Assembly: GCA_964528035.1 (NCBI GenBank)
Contig: CAZGQY010000237.1
Coordinates: forward strand, 1 to 5,584
Length of the DNA: 5,584 bases
Direction: 5' to 3'
From: CAZGQY01 sp964528035
GTDB taxonomy: Bacteria; Pseudomonadota; Gammaproteobacteria; Methylococcales; UBA1147
A program made the translations under genes and the position numbers. Below are positions 1 through 5,566 of this stretch, piece after piece (the stretch's first letter is position 1; the number at the start of each line of letters is the position of its first letter). Below the pieces are notes generated by a model. It did not search any database, was not told the DNA's origin, and was given only the letters and a program-made list of their open reading frames with translations.

Positions 1-907
1 ATTTCTCTGCCGGACTGTTAATTAATACCCTTGCAACTAAAGCTCCATGTGGGCGTCGCATTCCAAAAGATTCCGCCAATTCTCGAGAAACATCCTGAAC
101 CTGAACACCCAGCCAACCCCGTATCACCTCACCTTGTGCCTTCAATTGCTGCACAACATTCATCGCAATGCTCATCGGAATTGAAAACGAAACGCCCATA
201 AATCGACCATCTCGCGTCGATATCTGTGAATTAATTCCAACAACCTCACCTTTTAGATTAAACAAGGGACCTCCGGAATTTCCGGGGTTTATAGCAACAT
301 CCGTCTGTATATATGGCACATAGTTATCAGAGGGTAAACTTCTTCCTTTCGCACTCACAATACCAGCCGTCACTGAATTCTCAAAGCCAAACGGGGATCC
401 TATAGCAAGCACCCACTCTCCCACTTCAAGGTTTTTTTCTGAGCCTATAGTCACTACCGGCAGATCATCGGCATCAATTTTTAACAAGGCAATATCACTG
501 CGCTCGTCAGAGCCTATCAGTTTCGCCTCTAACTCTCTTCGATCTTTTAACCGAACAATGATTTCATCTGCGTTTTCAACAACATGATGGTTAGTCATTA
601 CATACCCATCATCAGATATTATAAATCCTGAGCCCAATGATTTCGAAGGCCGAGCACGAAAGCCATGCCCCGGGGCACCAAAAAATCGTTTGAATAGTTC
701 GTCAAAAGGCACACCTTCCGGGCCTTGTCTTTCGTCCGGTATACCTGGACCCAAATCTGCAGGCTTTTGAGTAGTACTTACGTTAACAACTGCCGCTCCA
801 GTCTTCTTAACCAACCGGGTGAAATCCGGTAATTGCGCATTCGCAGTTGAAACAGCCACATAGAATAAAGCAAAAAACCAACCTGCCCAACCCTTACGTT
901 GCAACAT
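1..907 (-). CDS. mucD: Periplasmic DegP/HtrA-family serine protease (MucD-like), N-terminal part
   Basis: The reading frame starts with ATG at 907 and runs off the left edge, giving 302 codons of a protein whose family is usually about 450-480 residues. Residues 1-24 look like a Sec signal peptide (basic start, hydrophobic core, ANA|Q cleavage), so the product is periplasmic. The trypsin-like domain carries the whole catalytic triad: His108 in TNHHVV, Asp138 in RSDIALLK and Ser211 in NPGNSGGPL. A first PDZ domain begins near residue 264 (RGWLGVQVQ) and is cut by the window edge. HtrA proteases degrade or refold damaged envelope proteins, and in Pseudomonas MucD limits sigma-E/AlgU activation. 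The start is backed by GGAGGT six bases upstream. The position downstream of rpoE-mucA-mucB favours MucD over DegS/AlgW, as does the apparently cleavable signal peptide. A DegP/DegQ name would be equally valid. Confidence 0.93.
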   Translation of the reverse strand, partial: MLQRKGWAGWFFALFYVAVSTANAQLPDFTRLVKKTGAAVVNVSTTQKPADLGPGIPDERQGPEGVPFDELFKRFFGAPGHGFRARPSKSLGSGFIISDDGYVMTNHHVVENADEIIVRLKDRRELEAKLIGSDERSDIALLKIDADDLPVVTIGSEKNLEVGEWVLAIGSPFGFENSVTAGIVSAKGRSLPSDNYVPYIQTDVAINPGNSGGPLFNLKGEVVGINSQISTRDGRFMGVSFSIPMSIAMNVVQQLKAQGEVIRGWLGVQVQDVSRELAESFGMRRPHGALVARVLINSPAEK

Positions 908-913
908 ACATAT

Positions 914-919
914 ACCTCC
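914..919 (-). promoter_or_regulatory. Strong Shine-Dalgarno of mucD
   Basis: GGAGGT on the minus strand lies six bases before the ATG at 907. It fixes the start of the protease gene and suggests independent, efficient translation rather than coupling to mucB 400 bases upstream. Confidence 0.8.
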
Positions 920-949
920 AATTCGATATGGAACCTGAGTAAAAAAGTG

Positions 950-978
950 GTTGAGGGTACGAGAGATTCGCTTGTTCT
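950..978 (-). promoter_or_regulatory. Candidate sigma-E-like promoter of mucD
   Basis: On the minus strand AGAACAA (978-972) is followed after 17 bases by TCAAC (954-950). It resembles the better rpoE-proximal site (AGAACTT-N16-TCAAT). It would start RNA near 944, leaving a leader of about 37 bases before the mucD ATG, much as the rpoE site does. The -35 lacks the TT of the usual GGAACTT and the spacer is one base longer, so this is only a candidate. DegP-type genes are common members of sigma-E regulons, which makes the placement plausible. Confidence 0.3.
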
Positions 979-1113
979 GTTGAGGACAATCGTCTATACG
1001 AGCCGGACTTTTTAGATAAATCTATCTATGCCTTATCGAAAGAAACACATGCAATACTTAGCTCAGGCGAATTAATCTCCGCCACAAAAAAATCCTTTGT
1101 AACAAAAATACTG

Positions 1114-1141
1114 AATATAACAACAATCTTATCATTTACAA
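1114..1141 (-). promoter_or_regulatory. Candidate housekeeping promoter upstream of mucD
   Basis: TTGTAA (1141-1136), a 16-base spacer and TATATT (1119-1114) on the minus strand approximate a sigma-70 promoter. It would give mucD a long leader of about 200 bases. The region is AT-rich, so chance matches are likely. The -35 overlaps one copy of the CTTATCATT repeat (1128-1136), which would suit an operator there. Confidence 0.25.
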
Positions 1142-1150
1142 CAAGGCTTG

Positions 1151-1170
1151 CAATGATGACCTTATCATTG
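1151..1170. repeat. Inverted repeat CAATGAT-N6-ATCATTG
   Basis: A perfect seven-base inverted repeat has a six-base centre (GACCTT on the plus strand). The right arm lies within CTTATCATT (1161-1169), which recurs exactly at 1128-1136, a shift of 33 bases or about three helical turns. There is no following T run, so it is not a standard terminator. It could be a protein-binding dyad or simply AT-rich chance. Confidence 0.45.
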
Positions 1171-1309
1171 AAGGAGCATACATTTTAAAACCAGCAAAAG
1201 TGACAGCTCTTTCAGTCCCTTTTCAGCGTTGCAATATTCTCACTGTGCGCCCATATTCGCATCTTGAACAATAAGCAGACCTGCGTCAGTTTTGGACTTT
1301 AGCCCACCC

Positions 1310-2317
1310 CTAATGAGAGACCGTCATAAACTCTATGCCGTCACCGATGGTTTGTACGGTCTTCCCAGGCACTGCACCCAGAACCGTAATCTGATAGCCA
1401 TCAAGCAACCGACTATAGGAATTTATCGCTCCCATTTTCTTATGATATGACTTAGGTAAATCTTTAGTTTTTTTATCCACATAGATTGACACTGAAGAAA
1501 AACCATCACTAAAAAGTATGTGTTCCACTGCCTGATTATCTGTTGGCATAATTCGTTTTTTGTAAAAAATCTGCTGAAAACCACCAGGAATACCACCAAA
1601 TACCCAGGCATTGTTAATTTCAGACGAATGCCCTCTATCCCTTAGCTGCCAACCAGATATATCTGACTCGGCTGGCCCGAGCAACTTTTCTGAGGGGATA
1701 CCGTCAACCAATTGCAAATCAGTAAACATCATCTGTTCTATCAACCGACCTTTCTCGTCAATTAACTCGAATTTTAACGGCAAATGGTTTTCAATATCGA
1801 TCCAGATTTTTCGACCATAGCGATATTCATCCTTAGGAAGCAATTGAATAACCTGGGTCTCTTTGCGAACTACATATTCGTGCCCAGTTAAAACAAAATC
1901 ATAGTATTTCGCATATTTTTCAACATTTTCCGGTAACTGCACCAAAAACGAGCGATGAGACGGTTGATTATCAACTAATATCACTCTTGTATCGGGAAAG
2001 TAACAGGTGACTTTTTCACCTGATCGTATCACTTCTCTCATCGGTGAATTGAGCGCAACAATACGTTCCTGTTCAATCCCATCTTTATTTGCATGATAAA
2101 CCCGCATGGTTTCCACCTGATTATCTCGCAGATAAACCACCGTCCCTTTGTAATTCTGCATCTTAACGGCTTCAACCATTGCCATTAACATCTGCTTTGC
2201 AGTTTCTTCAGGCTGACCTCTGGAAAATGCGAGTGTTGCCACCCCCAAACCAAGAAATACCACCAATAGCTTGTAGTAGTTACTCTTAGAAATTATATAG
2301 ATTCTTTCTTTGCACAT
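1310..2317 (-). CDS. mucB: Sigma-E regulatory protein MucB/RseB (periplasmic protector of the anti-sigma factor)
   Basis: The product is a 335-residue exported protein of the MucB/RseB family (usually about 315-320 residues). A hydrophobic stretch at about 16-33 forms the signal-peptide core, preceded by an unusually long polar, basic N-region. The mature part starts near QPEETAKQML. The large LolA-like domain shows family features such as NYKGTVVYLRDNQVETMRV (56-73), KVTCYFPD (102-109) and the stretch around GRKIWIDIENHLPLKFEL (168-185). The smaller C-terminal domain runs from about 222 (GWQLRDRG, then GGIPGGF) and ends in GYQITVLGAVPGKTVQTIGDG. RseB-type proteins bind the periplasmic end of the anti-sigma factor and block its first cleavage until envelope lipid or lipoprotein signals release them. 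The ATG at 2317 is the only usual start ahead of the signal peptide. It has no clear Shine-Dalgarno and lies 49 bases after mucA, bridged by a mini-ORF. Confidence 0.95.
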   Translation of the reverse strand: MCKERIYIISKSNYYKLLVVFLGLGVATLAFSRGQPEETAKQMLMAMVEAVKMQNYKGTVVYLRDNQVETMRVYHANKDGIEQERIVALNSPMREVIRSGEKVTCYFPDTRVILVDNQPSHRSFLVQLPENVEKYAKYYDFVLTGHEYVVRKETQVIQLLPKDEYRYGRKIWIDIENHLPLKFELIDEKGRLIEQMMFTDLQLVDGIPSEKLLGPAESDISGWQLRDRGHSSEINNAWVFGGIPGGFQQIFYKKRIMPTDNQAVEHILFSDGFSSVSIYVDKKTKDLPKSYHKKMGAINSYSRLLDGYQITVLGAVPGKTVQTIGDGIEFMTVSH

Positions 2318-2325
2318 GATTTCAA

Positions 2326-2370
2326 CTAAATATGAAACGCGAAACTCATAGCAAAACTCAATATCATCAT
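2326..2370 (-). CDS. Possible 14-codon coupling mini-ORF between mucA and mucB
   Basis: ATGATG at 2370-2365 overlaps the mucA stop codon as ATGA. It opens a 14-codon frame (MMILSFAMSFAFHI) that ends in TAG at 2328-2326, eight bases before the mucB ATG. mucB itself has no evident Shine-Dalgarno, so ribosomes finishing mucA could re-initiate here and be handed on to mucB. The peptide has no recognisable family and the frame may be accidental. The call rests only on the stop/start geometry. Confidence 0.2.
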   Translation of the reverse strand: MMILSFAMSFAFHI

Positions 2371-2900
2371 TTTTCTGTCGAGTAGCTAACTACGCGGGCA
2401 TACGACAATATATTCTGCCCACCGGATTGATAAGCGCTTTCATTGTGAGTAATCAGATAATCGTTTAATCGTCTCGGTACACTGAGCTGGTTTACTAGTT
2501 GGACATTTGCGGGGTAAGTTTCAACTGTTGATAAAATCGGCTCTATAGGAGATTGATTGAACTCTTTCGGTACCATCGACCAGGCAAAAAAACCTACGAT
2601 GACAAAAGATGCAGCTAATGCAGCCGCATAGGCAAACCGATTGGATGCTTTTTTACGCGACCTGGATGGGTTGAGAATTACCGGTTCACTCTCCAAAACC
2701 TGTGACACCTTGTCGAAGAAAGTAGCGTCTGGAAACACCTTTGAATGACTCTTCATCGAAAGACTGGCCGCATTATACCGATTCCACTTCGCTCTCAATT
2801 GTGGATTCTGCCTGATTTCATCTAATACTCGAATGGCTTCGGCTGGATCCAATTCGCCATCCACAAGCATCGATACCTTTAAGTCCAGATCTTCTTGCAT
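2367..2900 (-). CDS. mucA: Anti-sigma-E factor MucA/RseA (single-pass inner-membrane protein)
   Basis: The 177-residue product binds and inhibits RpoE at the inner membrane. The N-terminal cytoplasmic anti-sigma domain (about 1-55) has the family pattern KVSMLVDGELD followed by a short helical block ending ELR-like LRAKWNRYNAASLSMKS. A basic stretch (SRSRKKASNR, 79-88) precedes one membrane helix at about 89-110, giving N-in/C-out topology. The periplasmic tail (111-177) keeps the conserved LNDYLITHNE segment (145-154) and the ILSYARVVSY end typical of this family, the region engaged by RseB-type partners. At about 67 residues this tail is shorter than in E. coli RseA or P. aeruginosa MucA (194 residues in total). 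In relatives, DegS/AlgW cuts the periplasmic part and RseP the membrane helix. GGAG eight bases upstream supports the ATG at 2900. The gap to rpoE is 21 bases, so the two are co-transcribed. Confidence 0.94.
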   Translation of the reverse strand: MQEDLDLKVSMLVDGELDPAEAIRVLDEIRQNPQLRAKWNRYNAASLSMKSHSKVFPDATFFDKVSQVLESEPVILNPSRSRKKASNRFAYAAALAASFVIVGFFAWSMVPKEFNQSPIEPILSTVETYPANVQLVNQLSVPRRLNDYLITHNESAYQSGGQNILSYARVVSYSTEK

Positions 2901-2908
2901 AAAACTAA

Positions 2909-2912
2909 CTCC
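2909..2912 (-). promoter_or_regulatory. Ribosome binding site of mucA inside a tandem repeat
   Basis: GGAG on the minus strand lies eight bases before the mucA ATG. Its first bases belong to the last, variant copy of the 8-bp tandem repeat that spans the rpoE stop codon. Confidence 0.6.
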
Positions 2913-2933
2913 GCTAATCCACTAATCCACTAA
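2910..2933. repeat. Three tandem 8-bp copies across the rpoE stop codon
   Basis: On the minus strand the unit TTAGTGGA occurs twice in a row (2933-2926, 2925-2918) and is followed by the one-base variant TTAGCGGA (2917-2910). The first copy encodes the last rpoE codons, the rpoE stop TAG lies across the first two copies, and the third supplies part of the mucA ribosome binding site. It looks like a local slippage duplication. Confidence 0.75.
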
Positions 2934-3494
2934 ATATCTAAGTTTTTTATCAATCGCTTCACGCGCTCGGAAAATTCGTGATCGAACCGTACCCACCGGA
3001 CAGTTCATTGTCTGGGCAATCGCCTCATAACTTAAACCCTCAAACTCCCTCAAACTGATAGCCGTTCGAAGTTCGTCAGGCAATTCTTCAATCGCACGGG
3101 ATACTGTTTCCGCGATTTCGTCTCGTAACAACAGATGCTCCGGAGTAGCGTATTCCTTTAGACGCCCGGCACCTTCCAATTGTTCCGCATCCTGCACATC
3201 AACAACATTTTCGGACGGTCGCCGCGTCCTGGCAACCAAGTGGTTCTTTGCTGTATTAATCGCGATCCGATATAACCAAGTATAGAACGCGCTTTCACCT
3301 CTGAATCTAGGCAACGCGCGATAAGCTTTAATAAAAGTCTCCTGCGCAATATCCAAAGCCTCTCCCTGATCTTTGATATACCGGCTAATCAACTGAATAA
3401 GTTTATGCTGGTATCTGAGAACCAGGATATCAAATGCCTTTTTATCGCCATCCTGAACCCGTCGAACCAATTCCTGATCAACTGGCTCGTCCAT
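2922..3494 (-). CDS. rpoE: RNA polymerase sigma factor RpoE/AlgU (extracytoplasmic stress sigma factor)
   Basis: The 190-residue protein is close in length and sequence to E. coli RpoE (191) and Pseudomonas AlgU. Region sigma-2 (about 23-92) contains RYQHKLIQLISRY, ALDIAQETFIKAYRAL and the highly conserved SAFYTWLYRIAINTAKNHL, which recognises and melts the -10 element. After a linker, sigma-4 (about 128-182) carries the helix-turn-helix GLSYEAIAQTMNCPVGTVRSRIFRAREAI that reads the GAACTT-type -35. It directs RNA polymerase to envelope-stress genes when released from MucA. The start at 3494 has AAGGGAAAGG just upstream on the minus strand and matches the family N-terminus (D/EQ-LV-RVQ-GD-KAF). 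A sigma-E-type promoter 45-72 bases ahead of the gene suggests positive autoregulation. Confidence 0.97.
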   Translation of the reverse strand: MDEPVDQELVRRVQDGDKKAFDILVLRYQHKLIQLISRYIKDQGEALDIAQETFIKAYRALPRFRGESAFYTWLYRIAINTAKNHLVARTRRPSENVVDVQDAEQLEGAGRLKEYATPEHLLLRDEIAETVSRAIEELPDELRTAISLREFEGLSYEAIAQTMNCPVGTVRSRIFRAREAIDKKLRYLVD

Positions 3495-3538
3495 TCACCT
3501 TTCCCTTATCAACAAGCCAATTCCCTCGAATGCATCCC

Positions 3539-3566
3539 ATTGACAATCGAAGACGATTTAAGTTCT
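3539..3566 (-). promoter_or_regulatory. Sigma-E (autoregulatory) promoter of rpoE
   Basis: The minus strand reads AGAACTT (3566-3560), exactly 16 bases, then TCAAT (3543-3539). This fits the GAACTT-N16/17-TCnnA pattern bound by RpoE/AlgU, and E. coli and Pseudomonas rpoE/algU are known to be self-activated from such sites. The predicted start near 3533 leaves a leader of about 40 bases before the rpoE ATG. Confidence 0.75.
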
Positions 3567-3678
3567 GGTGTTTTAACAGCACAGTATAGCTATAGTGGCT
3601 AATAAACAAATGAATATCCCAACGGATTGCCCAAGAAAAGACTTTTTACTACAGGAATATTCTCAGACCTGCCCCTGG

Positions 3679-3701
3679 GGACGATCAAATCGGTCTTTTT
3701 T
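3679..3701 (+). terminator. Hairpin followed by T run (possible terminator)
   Basis: On the plus strand GACGAT, a CAA loop and ATCG-G-TC form a short stem with one bulged base, directly followed by six Ts. An outer AGACC (3665-3669) can instead pair with GGTCT (3692-3696). It would stop rightward RNA coming from the rpoE side before the nadB TATAAT. No upstream rightward gene needs it, and the stem is short, so the call is tentative. Confidence 0.3.
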
Positions 3702-3730
3702 CTATTCCGGCGGTGTAGCTTTCTTATAAT
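3702..3730 (+). promoter_or_regulatory. Candidate housekeeping promoter of nadB
   Basis: A perfect TATAAT lies at 3725-3730. At the usual 17-base spacing the -35 (CTATTC, 3702-3707) is poor. A start near 3737 would give nadB a leader of about 134 bases. The box lies just downstream of the opposing candidate -10 for rpoE (3742-3737). Confidence 0.35.
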
Positions 3731-3736
3731 CCTGTT

Positions 3737-3765
3737 ATTATCGTGTTTTCTCACCTGCCATTCAA
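3737..3765 (-). promoter_or_regulatory. Candidate housekeeping promoter of rpoE (distal)
   Basis: The minus strand reads TTGAAT (3765-3760), a 17-base spacer and GATAAT (3742-3737), a good sigma-70 match. RNA from here would start near 3730, pass through the hairpin region and the sigma-E promoter, and have a leader of about 235 bases before rpoE. A basal promoter beside the self-activated one is usual for rpoE/algU operons. Confidence 0.42.
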
Positions 3766-3870
3766 TTCGAATGACAACTATTTTGTTTGAATAACTCTAA
3801 TTAATGCTCGAAATTCATTAATTCTCGTTCGCGGCTAAACGCCATTATTTTCAGACTGAGAAATTACCCT

Positions 3871-5478
3871 ATGGCGAACTACCCAGATTACGATATATTA
3901 ATTTTAGGCAGCGGTGCATCAGGATTGAGCCTTGCCCTGCGTCTAGCGGAAAAAAAACAGCATAAAATAGCAATATTGTCCAAATTTGCACTTCAGGAGA
4001 GTAATACCTACTACGCTCAGGGTGGAATCTCAGCCGTGTTAGACAGTGCAGACTCTATCGATACCCATATCGTGGATACACTGCAAGCCGGTGGCGGACT
4101 TTGCGACGAGAGCATTGTCCGTCTTACCGTTTCCCAAGGCAAGAAGTGTATCGACTGGTTATTGGATCAGGGTGTCCATTTTACTCAGGAAAAGACCGAC
4201 GACGGGCTATCGCGACTACACCTGAATCGAGAAGGTGGTCACACTCACCGAAGAATCGTGCATGCTGCGGACCAAACAGGAAAAGCTTTGTACACTTCCC
4301 TGGAAAAACGCGCTGCTGAAAAAGAAAATATTGATTTTTTCGAGTATCACAGTGCAGTTGACCTAATAAAATCAAATCAGTCCTCCACCAGCAATCAACG
4401 CATAACCGGCATTTACGCATTTAACGCAAAAAACAAAAAGGTAGAGCCCTTCGGTGCACGAATTGTAGTTCTGGCTACTGGCGGTGCAAGCAAAGTTTAT
4501 TTGTATACCAGTAATCCGGATGTCTCTACAGGCGATGGCATAGCGCTTGCCTGGCGCGCCGGATGCCGTGTTGCCAATATGGAATTCATGCAGTTCCACC
4601 CAACCTGTCTGTACCATCCGGACGCCTACTCATTCCTCATCAGCGAAGCTCTACGAGGTGAAGGAGGAAAATTAATTCTTCCCGATGGCTCTCAGTTTAT
4701 GCATAAATTTGATCGCCGCAAGGAGCTTGCTCCCAGAGATATAGTAGCGCGAGCAATTGATCATGAAATGAAACTACTGGGTATTGATAACGTTTTTCTC
4801 GACATCAGCCATAAACCCGCTGAATTTGTCCGACAGCATTTTCCCAATATTTATGCGCGTTGCCTGGAACTAAATATAGACATTACGAAACAGCCCATCC
4901 CTGTTGTTCCCGCCGCTCATTATACCTGCGGAGGAGTACTTACAGACCAGCATGCCCGCACCGACATTGCCGGCCTTTATGCCATTGGCGAAGTGGCCTG
5001 TACAGGCTTACATGGTGCTAATAGAATGGCCAGCAACTCTTTGCTGGAATGTCTGGTATTTGCCAAACAGGCCAGCGAAGATATTAGTCAATGCCTGGCC
5101 GATTTCCCACAACCTCCAAACCTGCCAGCCTGGGATGAATCTCAGGTCAGCAACTCGGATGAAGAAGTCGTGGTATCGCACAACTGGGATGAACTTCGAC
5201 GCTTTATGTGGGACTATGTTGGGATAGTACGCAGTGACAAGCGACTTGCACGAGCCCAACACCGGATTGATTTACTAAAAAATGAAATCGCTGAATACTA
5301 CAGCAATTTTAAAGTAACCAGCGATTTGCTGGAACTACGCAATCTGGTCATCGTTGCGGAGCTCATTATTCGTTCTGCCACGCGCAGAAAAGAAAGTCGT
5401 GGCTTACATTTCACGCTGGATTATCCTGATTTAAAAGAACCTGCGGAAAGAACTATTTTGACGCCAATTATCGACTAA
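3871..5478 (+). CDS. nadB: L-aspartate oxidase NadB
   Basis: The 535-residue cytoplasmic flavoprotein oxidises L-aspartate to iminoaspartate, the first step of de novo NAD synthesis; NadA then condenses the product with dihydroxyacetone phosphate to quinolinate. The FAD-binding Rossmann motif is GSGASG (13-18), followed by the family block YYAQGGISAVL (47-57). The capping domain and active site are intact: REGGHTHRR (120-128), FHPT with His243, LAPRD with Arg289, PAAHYTCGG with His350 and GANRMASNS with Arg385. From memory these align with E. coli Glu121, His244, Arg290, His351 and Arg386. The C-terminal helical domain keeps FMWDYVGIVR and RKESRGLHFTLDYP. Length matches E. coli NadB (540). 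The ATG at 3871 sets GSG at the usual distance from the N-terminus, but its ribosome site is weak (GAG ten bases upstream). It diverges from rpoE, a conserved neighbourhood with no known direct functional link. Confidence 0.98.
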   Translation: MANYPDYDILILGSGASGLSLALRLAEKKQHKIAILSKFALQESNTYYAQGGISAVLDSADSIDTHIVDTLQAGGGLCDESIVRLTVSQGKKCIDWLLDQGVHFTQEKTDDGLSRLHLNREGGHTHRRIVHAADQTGKALYTSLEKRAAEKENIDFFEYHSAVDLIKSNQSSTSNQRITGIYAFNAKNKKVEPFGARIVVLATGGASKVYLYTSNPDVSTGDGIALAWRAGCRVANMEFMQFHPTCLYHPDAYSFLISEALRGEGGKLILPDGSQFMHKFDRRKELAPRDIVARAIDHEMKLLGIDNVFLDISHKPAEFVRQHFPNIYARCLELNIDITKQPIPVVPAAHYTCGGVLTDQHARTDIAGLYAIGEVACTGLHGANRMASNSLLECLVFAKQASEDISQCLADFPQPPNLPAWDESQVSNSDEEVVVSHNWDELRRFMWDYVGIVRSDKRLARAQHRIDLLKNEIAEYYSNFKVTSDLLELRNLVIVAELIIRSATRRKESRGLHFTLDYPDLKEPAERTILTPIID

Positions 5479-5566
5479 ACGACTGAATATCAAAAAACAA
5501 TCTGGCGGGAAATATTAAAACAAATATACGCTAGTACTCCATCACAGTTGTGTTGGGGGATAGGTT

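Larger units (their letters stand above)
908..1309. other. 402-base gap between mucB and mucD, no recognisable gene
   Basis: No mucC/rseC-like frame is present on the minus strand, and stops are frequent in the frames I read. The gap holds a candidate sigma-E-like promoter (978-950), a candidate housekeeping promoter (1141-1114), an inverted repeat CAATGAT-6-ATCATTG (1151-1170) with a further CTTATCATT copy at 1128-1136, and a perfect six-base stem with a four-base loop at 1013-1028. The longest noteworthy small frame is a 19-codon GTG-start ORF (1085-1026, minus) with AAGGA seven bases upstream. No hairpin followed by a T run is visible, so I cannot point to a terminator for the rpoE-mucA-mucB transcript. 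Confidence 0.7.
3495..3870. other. Divergent control region between rpoE and nadB
   Basis: These 376 bases hold no convincing gene. Reading leftward they contain a candidate housekeeping promoter (3765-3737) and the sigma-E promoter (3566-3539) for rpoE; a TATACT box at 3588-3583 on the same strand lacks a good -35. Reading rightward there is a TATAAT (3725-3730) facing nadB, and nearer the gene a weak ATGACA...TCTAAT pair (3771-3801, 19-base spacing). A hairpin with a T run lies at 3679-3701 on the plus strand. I see no NadR-type box and no long leader peptide like the E. coli rseD frame. Confidence 0.7.

Noticed and set aside
1013..1028. Perfect inverted repeat TAGATA-AATC-TATCTA, considered as a terminator
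   Set aside because: The stem is all A/T except one pair and no T run follows on either strand in the right place.
1241..1309. Short open stretch after the mucB stop, considered as a mucC/rseC remnant
   Set aside because: No cysteine-rich MucC/RseC N-terminal pattern or membrane segment can be read in any minus-strand frame before stops.
1611..1820. A 69-codon plus-strand ORF opposite mucB
   Set aside because: It is an antisense shadow of mucB and has no ribosome site or recognisable domain.
3405..3602. A 65-codon plus-strand ORF over the start of rpoE
   Set aside because: It is mostly antisense to the well-supported rpoE gene and its control region, with no family features.
3610..3729. 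A 39-codon plus-strand ORF (starts MNIPTDCPRK) between rpoE and nadB
   Set aside because: It has no ribosome binding site, runs through the hairpin/T-run and ends inside the nadB TATAAT. The composition does not look coding and no family is recognised.
3761..3800. TGTTTGA-like bases upstream of nadB, considered as a NadR box
   Set aside because: There is no TGTTTA-N6-TAAACA palindrome; only a half-site-like match in AT-rich DNA.
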